From CAZGOM01 sp964542875 (GTDB lineage: Bacteria > Planctomycetota > Phycisphaerae > Phycisphaerales > Phycisphaeraceae): a DNA stretch of 19,385 bases. The translations under genes and the position numbers were made by a program. The stretch covers positions 1 through 19,385 of the forward strand of contig CAZIWA010000109.1 in NCBI GenBank assembly GCA_964542875.1, given 5' to 3'. The notes beneath the pieces were generated by a model. It searched no databases. It saw only the letters and a list, made by a program, of their open reading frames with translations, and was not told the DNA's origin. Shown here one piece after another: positions 1 to 8,751 of this stretch. The first letter of the stretch is position 1. Each line of letters begins with the position of its first letter.

Positions 1-19
1 GTTTCGGGTCAAAAATGCA

Positions 20-49
20 CAGGACGCCCTTACGGGCGTCCTGCTTTCT
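20..49. terminator. bidirectional intrinsic terminator
   Basis: A perfect 10-bp stem (CAGGACGCCC, 20-29, pairing with 34-43) encloses a TTAC loop. On the minus strand it is followed by TGCATTTTT, a T-rich tract that fits termination of the ROK kinase gene ending at 96. On the plus strand it is followed by CTTTCTT, so it may also end a gene entering from the left. It shares its core, GACGCCCTTRCGGGCGTC, with the terminator at 14784-14815. Confidence 0.8.
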
Positions 50-95
50 TAAATTCCGCTCTTTCTCAGTTCCTACTCGATCCCCGAACCCGATT

Positions 96-1067
96 TTAGC
101 TTGCGTGCCTGGCCCAGGCGACGCCAGCGGCGCCGATGGCACCGGCGTCGTTGCCGAGGACGGCGGGGAGGATTTTGGGGGGATCGCCGGGGACGACCCA
201 GGTGTGTTTCTGGTAGTAGTGGCGGATTTTGTCGAAGAGGAAGTCGCCAGCGTAGATCATGCCGCCTGAGAAGACGATCATCTGAGGTTCGAGGATGCGG
301 CTGAAGTTGATGCAGGTGAGTGCGAGGACTTCTGCGGTTTCATCGACGATCTGGGTGGCCAGGGGGTCGGCGAGTTTGGCGGCGTCGAAGATGTCTTTGG
401 AGGTGATCTGGTTGAGGCGGCCTTTGAAGGCGGTGGCGAGGGAGGATTGCCCGCCTTTTTCGATGGCTTCGACGGCGCGCTTGGCGGTGGAGTTTGCGGA
501 GGCGTAGGCCTCGACGCAGCCGCGTTGGCCGCAGCCGCAGAGGCGGCCGTTGGGGAAGATGATGACGTGCCCGCCTTCGCCAGCCTGACCGGTGGCGCCG
601 TGAACGATTTTGCCGTCGACGACGATGCCGGAGCCGACGCCGGTGCCGAGGGTGAAGGCGACAAAGTGACGGATGTTGGTGTTTTTACCTGCGCCGGCCC
701 AGTATTCGCCAAAGGCTGCGGCGTTTGCGTCGTTTTCGAGGACGCAGGGGCGGCCGGTGAGCAGATGCATCTTGGCTTCGACGGGGACGTTGACCCAATG
801 GGGGAGGTTGGGGGCCTGGCGGACGATGCCGTTGCGCAGGTCCAGCGGGCCAGGGGAGCCCACGCCGATGGCGACGACATCGTTCATGGTGTGGCCGGCT
901 TTGGCGACAACATCGCGTGCGGCCTGGGCCATGGCGGCGAGAACGCCGTCGGGGCCTTTTTCAGCGGGTGTGATGATGGAGGATTGGGCGATGAGTTTCG
1001 CGGTGTGATCCACGAGGCCGACTTTGATGTTCGTTCCGCCCAGGTCCAGACCAAGAAAGAGTGGCAT
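96..1067 (-). CDS. ROK-family sugar kinase (glucokinase-like)
   Basis: This 323-residue protein has the full ROK (repressor, ORF, kinase) architecture without the N-terminal helix-turn-helix of ROK repressors, so it is read as a cytosolic ATP-dependent hexose kinase. The phosphate-binding motif DLGGTN lies at residues 8-13, ENDAN at 111-115 carries the catalytic Asp113, and LGTGVGSG at 140-147 is the second phosphate loop. The ROK zinc site is complete: His167 in GEGGH, then Cys177, Cys179 and Cys184 in CGCGQRGC, followed by Glu186. Length matches bacterial ROK glucokinases. Glucose is the commonest substrate, but allose, fructose or N-acetyl amino sugars cannot be excluded from sequence. It is transcribed away from the glycosyltransferase at 1184 and ends at the hairpin at 20-43. 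The GGAG ribosome site is 11 nt upstream of the start, so it is only moderate. Confidence 0.93.
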   Translation of the reverse strand: MPLFLGLDLGGTNIKVGLVDHTAKLIAQSSIITPAEKGPDGVLAAMAQAARDVVAKAGHTMNDVVAIGVGSPGPLDLRNGIVRQAPNLPHWVNVPVEAKMHLLTGRPCVLENDANAAAFGEYWAGAGKNTNIRHFVAFTLGTGVGSGIVVDGKIVHGATGQAGEGGHVIIFPNGRLCGCGQRGCVEAYASANSTAKRAVEAIEKGGQSSLATAFKGRLNQITSKDIFDAAKLADPLATQIVDETAEVLALTCINFSRILEPQMIVFSGGMIYAGDFLFDKIRHYYQKHTWVVPGDPPKILPAVLGNDAGAIGAAGVAWARHAS

Positions 1068-1183
1068 TTTCTAAGAAGCTCCGTGGTTGTGCCGTCGTTG
1101 GGCGCAGGCCCGGCGAGGGTTTTGGGACGGGTCGGCGCAGGTCTGACCCATCATTTCATAGATCGTAATAAAATTGAGGTCTA

Positions 1184-2062
1184 ATGTCGAAAACCGGTCA
1201 ACATTTGATGATTCACCACGGCGCCCTGGGCGACTTTGTTTTGGCGTTGCAATTGACGAAGCAACTGGCGGGCGATGTGACGTTTGTGACCACTCGGGAG
1301 CGGGCGGCGATGCTGAGGCGGTTTGGGGGGTGGGGGGTGATCGGGGTGGATGGGGATGCGGCGGGGTTTGGAGCGCTTTTTGGGTCGCAACCCGTTTTAA
1401 GCAAAGAGGTTGTGGATGTTGTCGGCAGGGTCGATGGGGTGGTGGTGAGTTTTGTGTCGACAGGGCAGGATGCGTGGGCGGAAAACGCGGCCAGGGTGTT
1501 TGCCGGCAAGCCTGTGGCGTATGTGAAGAGCCGGCCGCCTGCGGGGCATGCCGGGCATGTGACGGCGTGGCAGGCCGGGCAATTGGTCCAGCAAGCGCCT
1601 GGGTGGCTTGGGCGGGCAGACAGGCTTGTGCCCGTATGGAAGTCCGGGGCGGGCGTGGTGGTGCATCCAGGGTCGGGCGGGAAGGCCAAGCGGTGGCCGG
1701 TGGAGCGGTTTTGCGAGTTGTCGCGCCGATTGATGCAAAAGGGAAGTAGGGTGCGATGGGTGGTGAGCCCGGATGACCTGGAGATGGACGCCAGGCTGGC
1801 CGGGGTGATGGAGGAATTTGATGGGCGGGTGATCCAGAGCCTGGACGGATTGGTGGACGCATGCCTGGGGGCGCGGGTGTGGGTGGGGAATGATTCGGGG
1901 CCATCTCATCTGGCGGCGCTGCTGGGGGTGCGCACGGTGGCGCTGTTTGGCCCGACAGATGCGCGGGTGTGGGGACCGATCGGCGCGAAGGTGGTGGCAC
2001 CGGAAGCGGTGTGCGCGATGGATTGGCTGGGGGTGGAGCGGGTTGTGGAGGCGTGCGGGTGA
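1184..2062 (+). CDS. glycosyltransferase family 9 (heptosyltransferase-like)
   Basis: This 292-residue protein matches the GT9 family (ADP-heptose:LPS heptosyltransferases), GT-B enzymes that add heptose or related sugars to envelope polysaccharide at the inner face of the inner membrane. The visible marks are GALGD at 13-17 in the N-terminal Rossmann half, the donor-binding HPGSGGKAKRWP at 161-172, and the C-terminal block VGNDSGPSHLAALLG at 234-248 followed by LFGPTD. It is shorter than the usual 320-350 residues; the reduction is in the N-terminal half. A GAGG ribosome site lies 4 nt before the ATG. It is divergent from the ROK kinase, with 116 nt between the two starts. It stands alone, without other LPS-core genes, so the exact donor and acceptor cannot be assigned. 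Confidence 0.88.
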   Translation: MSKTGQHLMIHHGALGDFVLALQLTKQLAGDVTFVTTRERAAMLRRFGGWGVIGVDGDAAGFGALFGSQPVLSKEVVDVVGRVDGVVVSFVSTGQDAWAENAARVFAGKPVAYVKSRPPAGHAGHVTAWQAGQLVQQAPGWLGRADRLVPVWKSGAGVVVHPGSGGKAKRWPVERFCELSRRLMQKGSRVRWVVSPDDLEMDARLAGVMEEFDGRVIQSLDGLVDACLGARVWVGNDSGPSHLAALLGVRTVALFGPTDARVWGPIGAKVVAPEAVCAMDWLGVERVVEACG

Positions 2063-2136
2063 AGAGAGAGATTGGGGAGTCGATTCGTTACATGCTGATT
2101 GGCATGGACGCAGGCGCGTGCATCCTTTTCACATGT

Positions 2137-2184
2137 TTACCAGGGCCTACGCGCTCAGAAGCGCTGCGACCCTGGCTGTGATAG
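2137..2184. repeat. imperfect palindromic repeat, type C
   Basis: The segment begins TTACCAGGGCCTACGCGCTC and ends ACCCTGGCTGTGATAG. CCAGGG pairs with CCCTGG, and an inner GCGCT/AGCGC arm gives a long hairpin. A weaker relative lies at 12683-12728. It sits in the 245-nt gap between two converging genes, just before the type A repeat at 2241. Confidence 0.5.
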
Positions 2185-2240
2185 GGCTGTGCCTTCAGCA
2201 CTCCGGAGGAGGAGGTAAGAGCTTCATTGAGCCGCAGGCG

Positions 2241-2290
2241 GCCCTCACCCCTACCCCCTCTCCCGGGAGGGAGAGGGGGATAGGAGCTGG
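2241..2290. repeat. REP-like palindromic repeat, type A (copy 1)
   Basis: GCCCTCACCCCTACCCCCTC is followed by a CCCTCTCCC / GGGAGAGGG hairpin. The same element recurs at 3645-3684 and 14006-14045, and degenerately at 8297-8325. It lies between the converging glycosyltransferase and SGNH hydrolase genes and may act as their shared transcription stop. Confidence 0.85.
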
Positions 2291-2307
2291 CTTTGCGGGT
2301 TTGAGGC

Positions 2308-3396
2308 TTACTGAGGAGTGAGGAAGGCTTCCTTGATGGCGGCGCCGATGGACTGGGCCATGCGGAAGAAGCCCAGGTCGGTGGGGTGGGTGCCGTCGAC
2401 GGTACCGAGGGTGTCGTGACCCAGGAGGTCGGTGCCGGAGAGGTAGTGAAGGTTAGGGATGCCCTTGTTGACCAGGAGGCCGAACTGTTTGCGGAGCTCG
2501 GCGTTTTTGCCGACGTGGCCGCGGCTGGAGATGTCGCGCAGGGTGTGGGCCTGGTAGACGATGTTTTCGACGATAAGGATGGGGGTGGTGGGGCGCTTGG
2601 CGCGGATTTTTTCGACGAAGGGAACGGCGCGCTCCAGGACGTGCGCGGTTTGCATGTTGGGGAGGCTGTCGATGATGTACATGGAGGCGTCGACTTCGGC
2701 GATGAAGTCGGTCATTTCAAGGTGCATGGGGCCGTTGCCGGAGAAGCCGAGATTGATGTGGGAGTAGCCCAGGTCGCGGGCGATGATGGCGGGGTAGGCC
2801 ATGCCGGTGCGGGAGGCGCATCCGCCTTGGACGATGGAGGTGCCGTAGAAGAGGAGGGGTTTTTTGCCGGGGCCGGTGTTGTTGGCGGGGGTGGCGGGCA
2901 GGAGCTGGGTGCCGGGCTTGATGCCGATCTTCAGGGCAGATGTGCCGTTGTAGAGGGGGAGGTAAAGCAGGTATTCACGCAGACCGGGGAGGAGATTGGT
3001 GGCGATGTATTGTTCGTTGTCCTTGGCGGTGGGGCGGGCTGCGCCCAGGAAGTACCACTTGCCGCTGTCGAAGCCGTAGAGGTCCAGCCCGGAGACGCCG
3101 GTGGCGGGCATGTGGGGCATGGCGAGGCCTTCGCTGGTGACGCTCCATTTGACGGAGATGTTGGGGGAGTCGGTCACGAAGCGAACGGCGATGCCCGCGG
3201 AGTGGCGGCTGAGGGACCAGACGGCATCGGTGACGACGCCTTTTGCGCGGGCGGGGAGACGGTCGTAAGGCGATTCGGTGTCGGCGAAGGGCTTGCCTTC
3301 GAGGCCGATGTCGGTGGCGTTGTACCAGGCGACTTCGCCTTCAACCTGGGCGGGGATGAAGTTTTTGTCCAGTGATTCGATTGATTTAGAGGTCAT
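2308..3396 (-). CDS. SGNH/GDSL-type hydrolase (carbohydrate esterase-like)
   Basis: This 362-residue protein combines an N-terminal beta-sandwich of about 170 residues with a C-terminal SGNH esterase domain. The catalytic serine is Ser187 in FYGTSI (block I). GFSGNG at 217-222 supplies the oxyanion Gly220 and Asn221 (block III). VDGTHPTDLG at 333-342 supplies the Asp334/His337 pair (block V). This two-domain layout is known from esterases that deacylate sugars or polysaccharides. There is no signal peptide, so it is probably cytosolic. The reading frame stays open to 3504, but the extra 36 residues are Pro-rich low-quality sequence that runs into a repeat. The ATG at 3396 follows AGGA, so it is the chosen start. 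It is divergent from the sulfatase at 3754, which suggests shared use on substituted sugars. Confidence 0.88.
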   Translation of the reverse strand: MTSKSIESLDKNFIPAQVEGEVAWYNATDIGLEGKPFADTESPYDRLPARAKGVVTDAVWSLSRHSAGIAVRFVTDSPNISVKWSVTSEGLAMPHMPATGVSGLDLYGFDSGKWYFLGAARPTAKDNEQYIATNLLPGLREYLLYLPLYNGTSALKIGIKPGTQLLPATPANNTGPGKKPLLFYGTSIVQGGCASRTGMAYPAIIARDLGYSHINLGFSGNGPMHLEMTDFIAEVDASMYIIDSLPNMQTAHVLERAVPFVEKIRAKRPTTPILIVENIVYQAHTLRDISSRGHVGKNAELRKQFGLLVNKGIPNLHYLSGTDLLGHDTLGTVDGTHPTDLGFFRMAQSIGAAIKEAFLTPQ

Positions 3397-3644
3397 GGAG
3401 GATTCCTGAAGAAGGGCGATTTGAGGATACAAGGGGGAAATTGTCGTGAGTTGGGGGCGTGGCGTCCAGCGGGTGGAAGGGTTGAAGAAAGGTAAAAGGT
3501 GCAAGGGACAAGGTAAAAGGCAGAGGGAGGTGGGGTGTTACGGTTTTTTTGGCGTGGATGTGGGCGTGTGCAAGAGCATTCTTTTTTTCCCGGAGACGAC
3601 GGGACCAGAATGGTGAGCCGTCGCGTTGAGGGCATTGGTTGGCG

Positions 3645-3684
3645 GTCCTCACCCCAACCCTCTCCCAAAGGGAGAGGGGGCTGG
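3645..3684. repeat. REP-like palindromic repeat, type A (copy 2)
   Basis: TCCTCACCCCAACCCTCTCC leads into CCAAAGGGAGAGGGGGCTGG, the same hairpin element as at 2241 and 14006. It lies in the 357-nt divergent gap between the SGNH hydrolase and sulfatase starts. The left part of that gap (about 3486-3525) holds degenerate direct repeats of GGTAAAAGG. No clear promoter was found there. Confidence 0.85.
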
Positions 3685-3753
3685 AGGAAATCGTCTTGCG
3701 CGTGGGTGAGCGTGGTACAACCATTAGCAATCCCGGCAAGAAAAGAGGTCAAC

Positions 3754-5268
3754 ATGCGTGCAGTGGTGCTGATGTTTGATTCCTTGAATCGGTTGATGCT
3801 TTCGCCTTATGGATGCGACTGGACGCATACGCCGAACTTCGCAAGGCTGGCCAAACGGTGCGTGACGTTTGACCGGTCGTATGTGTGTTCGATGCCGTGC
3901 ATGCCGGCCAGGCGGGACTATCTGACGGGGCGGCCGAACTTCCTGCACAGGGCGTGGGGGCCGATGGAGCCGTTTGATGATTCGGTGCCCAGGATTCTGC
4001 GCGGGTCCGGGGTTTACTCGCACATGTGCACGGATCACTACCACTACTTTGAGACGGGCGGGGCGACGTATCACACGCAGTTCAACACGTGGGAGTTTTT
4101 TCGGGGTCAGGAGGGGGATCCGTGGATCGGGCAGGTGGCGGACCCGGTGCCGCCTGCGCATCGGTGGCCGATGGAGGTGGGGGCGTTTCACAAGGGGATG
4201 AAGCGGCAGGATTGGATCAATCGCGCGCATGTGCAAGAGGAGGGGGCATTTCCACAGAGCAGGACGATCGATGCGGGGGTGGAGTTCATGCGGCGCAATG
4301 CGGGCGCGGACAACTGGCTGCTGCATCTGGAGACGTTTGACCCGCATGAGCCGTTTTACTCGCATCCCAAGTACAAGGAGTTTTACAGAAAGCATTACGA
4401 GGGGTATCGGGGGCCGGAGGCGGATTGGCCGCCTTATGGGAAGTCGACGGATGCGCCCGAGGGGGTGGTGGAGCATTTGAGGCACGAGTATGCGTCGCTG
4501 CTTTCGATGTGCGATGCGAAGCTGGGGCAGGTGCTGGACGCGATGGACGCGCTGGACCTGTGGAAGGACACGATGCTGGTGGTCTGGACGGACCACGGGT
4601 TTCTGCTGGGTGAACATGAACGGTTTGCGAAGGTGTGGTGCCCGTATTTTGAAGAGGTGGCGCATACGCCGTTTTTCATGCACGACCCGAGGCACCCTGC
4701 GGGCGCGGGAACACGGCGCAAGGCGCTGGTGCAGCCGTCGATCGACCTGGGGCCGACGCTGCTGGAGTTTTTCGGGGCCAGGGCGACAAAGGACATGTTC
4801 GGCAAGCCGCTTGGCGGGGTGATGAAGGACGACACGCCGGTGCGGGATGTGGCGATTTACGGGCATTTCGGCGGGCAATTGAACGTGACCGACGGCCGGT
4901 ACATGTATCAACGGAGCCCGGCGCTACCGGAGAATCAACCGCTGAACGAATACACCCTGATGCCGACGCGGATGCGGGAGATGTTTCTGCCCAGGGAGTT
5001 TGACGGCGGGAAACTGAGCCTGGCGGGGCCGTTTGCGTTCACCAAGGGATGCCAGGTGATGCGGGTGCCTGCGAAAGAGTTCATCCAGACCAAGCATGGG
5101 CCGAGTTTGCTGTATGACCTGGAGAGCGACCCGGGACAGGCGGCTGCGATTCGGGATGCGGGGGTGGAGGCGCGGCTGCTGGCCGCGGCGGCGGGGCTGA
5201 TGCGGGAACTGGATGCGCCGGCGGAGCAGTGGGAGAGGCTGGGGATGGAGAGGAGTGGGGAGTTATGA
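3754..5268 (+). CDS. S1-family (formylglycine-dependent) sulfatase
   Basis: This 504-residue protein belongs to the alkaline-phosphatase-fold sulfatases, which hydrolyse sulfate esters. The formylglycine signature is CMPAR at Cys49-Arg53, the Cys type, so activity depends on maturation of Cys49 by a formylglycine-generating enzyme or an anaerobic sulfatase-maturating enzyme. Asp9 (FDSLN) is the first metal ligand; the usual second Asp next to it is Ser10. The second metal cluster is Asp280-His281 in WTDHGFLLGEH. HLETFDPHEPF lies mid-protein. No signal peptide is visible, so it seems cytosolic, acting on imported saccharides. The frame is open back to 3535 but crosses a repeat. The ATG at 3754, preceded by GAGG with 5-nt spacing, is the real start. 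The divergent esterase and the downstream toroid protein fit a role on substituted polysaccharides, but the substrate is unknown. Confidence 0.92.
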   Translation: MRAVVLMFDSLNRLMLSPYGCDWTHTPNFARLAKRCVTFDRSYVCSMPCMPARRDYLTGRPNFLHRAWGPMEPFDDSVPRILRGSGVYSHMCTDHYHYFETGGATYHTQFNTWEFFRGQEGDPWIGQVADPVPPAHRWPMEVGAFHKGMKRQDWINRAHVQEEGAFPQSRTIDAGVEFMRRNAGADNWLLHLETFDPHEPFYSHPKYKEFYRKHYEGYRGPEADWPPYGKSTDAPEGVVEHLRHEYASLLSMCDAKLGQVLDAMDALDLWKDTMLVVWTDHGFLLGEHERFAKVWCPYFEEVAHTPFFMHDPRHPAGAGTRRKALVQPSIDLGPTLLEFFGARATKDMFGKPLGGVMKDDTPVRDVAIYGHFGGQLNVTDGRYMYQRSPALPENQPLNEYTLMPTRMREMFLPREFDGGKLSLAGPFAFTKGCQVMRVPAKEFIQTKHGPSLLYDLESDPGQAAAIRDAGVEARLLAAAAGLMRELDAPAEQWERLGMERSGEL

Positions 5269-5424
5269 GGCACGAATTGAGACGTTGGCGGGCGGGAGAG
5301 CATGGCGCAGCACAAGGGAATGCGCTGGATTGGGAGTGGAGGGGTAAGGATTTTCATAATTGCGTGGTCGGCGGTTTTTCGTATCGTTAAGATGGGCTCC
5401 CAACGCGACATCATGAGGTACACA

Positions 5425-8193
5425 ATGGCGATTCGAAATTTGTTCGAAACGAGTCGACTGGCGAGGCACGCTGCGTGGGGCTTTGCGCGTGGATTTGCGC
5501 GTGGCGTGGTGGGGGGATGGCGCTCGCCGCAGAGCAAGCAGGCTCTGGTGGAAGCCCTCGAACAAAGACAAATGATGTCCAGCGGGCCGGCTGCGGATGT
5601 GATCGTTTCGCCGACGGCCTTGATGGCGAGCCCGATGACCGGAGTGCCCGTGGTGATCACCGAGCTGACCGGGCGTTACGACCTGGACCAGAACCCGGGC
5701 GTGGAGATCGACATGGTTTCATTCCGGATCGTGGGGCCAGGGGAAGCGACGATCACTCCGGTGCTGGACGGCGAGGGTGGGCCGATCGTGGCGTATGACG
5801 TTTCGATTAAGGGATCGACGAGCCAGACAAGCTTCCTGGTGCAGGATTTTGAAGGGGTGGCGAAACTCAGGACGGTGTTTGTGGCCGGATCGCTGCAGGT
5901 GTTTAATGCGCCGCAATCCGACCTGGTGAGCAGCCTGACGGTGATGGGCGGGCTGGGGCAGTTGTGCGTGGATGACATTTATCGGGATACGGCGCTGCTG
6001 GATGAATCGCTGGAGCAGCCTCTGGTGCTGATCGGCACGGACCCGGGGATTGCCGCGACGAATGCCACTTTGGGTGAGGTGCAGAGCCTGGAGTACCGGG
6101 CGCTGGGGCCGGTGAGGACTTTCCTGGCGAACCGGATTTCCGGCGTGCGCGATGAAGAGGGCCACGCGAGCGTGATGATCGATGCGCAGAGCCTGTTTAG
6201 GGTTCGGTCGCTGGATGGGATCATCGGGAGCGATATTTCCGCGGCGGACGATATCGGGTACATCAACTCCACCAAAAACCTGGAGAGCACGCGCATCGAA
6301 GCCGGCGGGAGCGTGACGCAGGTGCTGGCCTCGCGCATGCAATACTCGCAGGTGTACGCGGGCATGACATTCCTGACGGGCCAACTGCCCACGAGCGTGG
6401 CGGATTTTGAAAACAAGGAAGCCAGCATCGGGAGCGTGCATCTGTGGGATTCATCACTGGATGGGTCGCCGGGGACGCTGGACGTGTCTTTCTTTTCATC
6501 GGTGATTGCGGCGTGGAAAGTGGGTGTGGTGCAGCTTCAGGATGTGAGCCCGACCGCCGGTACGCCGTACGGGATTGCCGGCAACAGCATTGCTTCGCTG
6601 AGCTATTTGAAGCCGGAGCAGGCGTATTACGGGTCTGAGGAAGTCGTGCTGGTGCCGGTGATGGTTTCGACTTTGACGCGGCCGGATGATCCACGATTGG
6701 AGACCGGGGTGGACGGATATGAGCTGCAGATCTACACGACGGACTTTACGCCGCCTACGTACAAAGAGACGGAGGTGCTTAAGAGCGTCAACGGCGAGCT
6801 GGATGTGGAACTGACGGTGGCGAACACGAAGGTGTCGATCAACGGAAGTCCGTTCACGTTTAATGCGGACACCTACAACGGGGGCTTTCCCGGGCCGACA
6901 TTGCGGGTGAAGCCGGGGGACGTGCTGCGGGTGACGATCCACAACGAATTGGATACGTCGACGAATCTGCATGTGCATGGGCTGCATGTTTCGCCGCTGG
7001 GGAACTCGGACAATGTGTTCACGAACATTTTGCCGGGTACAACCAGCGAGTACGTGTACCAGATACCCGCGGACCACCCGGAAGGGCTGTTCTGGTATCA
7101 CCCGCACGTGCATCACCAGGTGGATGAACAGGTGGTGATGGGGCTTTCGGGCTTGCTGATCGTGGAGCGGGATGAGGGGGCCATTCCTGAGCTGGCCGGG
7201 ATGGAGCAGAAGTACATGAGCATCCGGAACGTGCCGCTGAATGCGATTGGAGAGATCGACCGGAACGTGCCGGCGGCGCTGCAGACGCTGATGGTGAATA
7301 ACCAGGTGAACCCGATCCTGAGCATCGCGCCGGGCGAGACGCAGGTGTGGCACATCGGCAATATCGGGAACGAAGGCTGGTACGACTTGATGCTTGACGG
7401 GCAGCCGCTGCGCGTGGTGGCGCTGGACGGGAACCCGATGACCGAGATTATGACGGTGGACCATATCCAGCTTGCGCCGGGGCAGCGTGTGGCCATCCTG
7501 GTGACGGGTACGGAGAAGGGGACGTTTGAGCTTAAAACCGCAGGCATCAATCAGGGCTTTGATAATTGGCCGGCTGCCACGTTGGCGACGTTAAAGGTGC
7601 AGGGCACACCGCGAACGCCGGTGCCGCTGCCGACGCAACTGCACCCGCACAACAGCTACTACGAGGACCTGAGAAATCTGGGCACGAATCAGACGGTGAG
7701 CCAGAATTTCGGCATCGCCTTTGGGCCCGATGGCGTGTCGTTCACATTCAACGGCAAGGCTTACGATGAAAACCGGGTGGATGTGACGGTGATGCTCAAT
7801 TCGGTGGACGAATGGGTGCTGACCAACTCGACCACGGAGTGGCATCCGTTTCACATGCATGTGAATGCGTTTCAGGTGACTGAGATCGATGGCGTGCCGG
7901 TGGACTACGGCACGCTGCGGGATGTGGTGGAATTGCCGCCGATGCATGAGGACGGGACGCCTTCGACGGTGAAATTCCGGATCCGGTATACGGATTTTGT
8001 GGGTCTGACTGTGTTCCACTGCCACATCCTGATCCATGAGGATCTGGGGATGATGGCGAATATCGAGATCGTGCAGCCTGGGTACCCGGGCTCCGGCGGA
8101 AGCCACGAAGGGCATGAAGACATGGACATGGTGGCCAGCAGCGTGGAAGAGATTCAGGAAGCCGACGGCGTGAAGCTGACGGTGATTGAGTAA
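5425..8193 (+). CDS. exported multicopper oxidase with large N-terminal extension
   Basis: This 922-residue protein ends in a three-cupredoxin laccase-like oxidase (about 455-895), which oxidises phenols, metals or similar donors with O2. All copper ligands are present: His516/His518 (HVHG), His559/His561 (WYHPHVHH), His807/His810/His812 (HPFHMH), and the C-terminal HCHILIHEDLGMM with His865, Cys866, His867, His871 and axial Met876. Residues 1-60 form an atypical export region with a basic stretch and LEQRQMMSS at 45-53, the LExRxLLS-like motif found near the N-terminus of many planctomycete surface proteins. Residues about 60-430 are beta-rich and match no family I recognise. The last 25 residues are rich in His, Met and acidic residues. 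The frame opens at 5302, but the ATG at 5425 has GAGGT at 5415-5419 and puts the export motif at its usual distance. Confidence 0.93.
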   Translation: MAIRNLFETSRLARHAAWGFARGFARGVVGGWRSPQSKQALVEALEQRQMMSSGPAADVIVSPTALMASPMTGVPVVITELTGRYDLDQNPGVEIDMVSFRIVGPGEATITPVLDGEGGPIVAYDVSIKGSTSQTSFLVQDFEGVAKLRTVFVAGSLQVFNAPQSDLVSSLTVMGGLGQLCVDDIYRDTALLDESLEQPLVLIGTDPGIAATNATLGEVQSLEYRALGPVRTFLANRISGVRDEEGHASVMIDAQSLFRVRSLDGIIGSDISAADDIGYINSTKNLESTRIEAGGSVTQVLASRMQYSQVYAGMTFLTGQLPTSVADFENKEASIGSVHLWDSSLDGSPGTLDVSFFSSVIAAWKVGVVQLQDVSPTAGTPYGIAGNSIASLSYLKPEQAYYGSEEVVLVPVMVSTLTRPDDPRLETGVDGYELQIYTTDFTPPTYKETEVLKSVNGELDVELTVANTKVSINGSPFTFNADTYNGGFPGPTLRVKPGDVLRVTIHNELDTSTNLHVHGLHVSPLGNSDNVFTNILPGTTSEYVYQIPADHPEGLFWYHPHVHHQVDEQVVMGLSGLLIVERDEGAIPELAGMEQKYMSIRNVPLNAIGEIDRNVPAALQTLMVNNQVNPILSIAPGETQVWHIGNIGNEGWYDLMLDGQPLRVVALDGNPMTEIMTVDHIQLAPGQRVAILVTGTEKGTFELKTAGINQGFDNWPAATLATLKVQGTPRTPVPLPTQLHPHNSYYEDLRNLGTNQTVSQNFGIAFGPDGVSFTFNGKAYDENRVDVTVMLNSVDEWVLTNSTTEWHPFHMHVNAFQVTEIDGVPVDYGTLRDVVELPPMHEDGTPSTVKFRIRYTDFVGLTVFHCHILIHEDLGMMANIEIVQPGYPGSGGSHEGHEDMDMVASSVEEIQEADGVKLTVIE

Positions 8194-8296
8194 AAGGCGC
8201 TGCTTGATGGACGCCCGAGCGCCGATGAGAGAGGGTGCGGGTGAATGATTTTGTTTGCGATATTTGAGTAGTCGACAGAAAGAACGCTCTCGCTGG

Positions 8297-8325
8297 AGCC
8301 CTCTTCCTGATGGAGAGGGGGTTGG
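8297..8325. repeat. degenerate type A repeat remnant
   Basis: GAGCCCTCTTCCTGATGGAG followed by AGGGGG retains the CCCTCT / AGAGGG arms of the type A palindrome but has lost its loop and CACCCC lead. It lies in the 216-nt gap after the multicopper oxidase, where no gene was found. Confidence 0.45.
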
Positions 8326-8409
8326 AACTGTTCAAGGATTCCTTGGAGATTTGACGATTTTGTTGGGCGTATTTCTTGATTTTCGCTGGATCGGCTGTAT
8401 GTCCAATGA

Positions 8410-8751
8410 ATGAGTAATTCATCCGCTATCGCGAATTCGGGAATGTTGTTTCTCGCCGAAGCTGCGAACAAGGAATTGCCGATCGAGGCGGTTCTTGCGT
8501 TTGGGGTGATGGCGGGGCTGGTGGTGCTGCCGTTTGCGATTGCCAGCAGACGGGCATCGTGGGGCGCGTTGGCCGGAGGGCTGGCGGCGCTGGTGTGCTG
8601 CCTGTGCGGCGTGACGATCTGGCCGGGTGTGACAGATGACATGGCCGGCGCAGTGCTGCTGGCGGGCCCGATGGTTTTGGCTGGGCTTTATGGCCTGGTG
8701 CATAACCCTGGCGCGGACCGTGGCGTGGCTGCGGCGCCCGTGAAGCTGTGA
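8410..8751 (+). CDS. small hypothetical membrane protein
   Basis: This 113-residue protein has three likely transmembrane segments at about 25-45, 51-71 and 76-97, a short polar N-terminus and a soluble tail of about 16 residues. A pair of cysteines (CCLC) lies in the second segment. I do not recognise the family. The start is uncertain because an ATG at 8406 overlaps in another frame and no good ribosome site precedes 8410. Hydrophobicity and codon use resemble a real gene, and no competing gene lies on the other strand. It follows the multicopper oxidase by 216 nt, and a functional link is not supported. Confidence 0.6.
   Translation: MSNSSAIANSGMLFLAEAANKELPIEAVLAFGVMAGLVVLPFAIASRRASWGALAGGLAALVCCLCGVTIWPGVTDDMAGAVLLAGPMVLAGLYGLVHNPGADRGVAAAPVKL

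Noticed and set aside
447..1184. 245-residue open frame opposite the ROK kinase
   Set aside because: It is an antisense shadow. The minus-strand frame carries all ROK motifs, while this one is Gly/Asp/Val-biased with no family pattern.
2386..3375. 329-residue plus-strand frame opposite the SGNH hydrolase
   Set aside because: It is a shadow frame, almost wholly Gly/Val/Asp/Ala, while the opposite strand has complete catalytic blocks.
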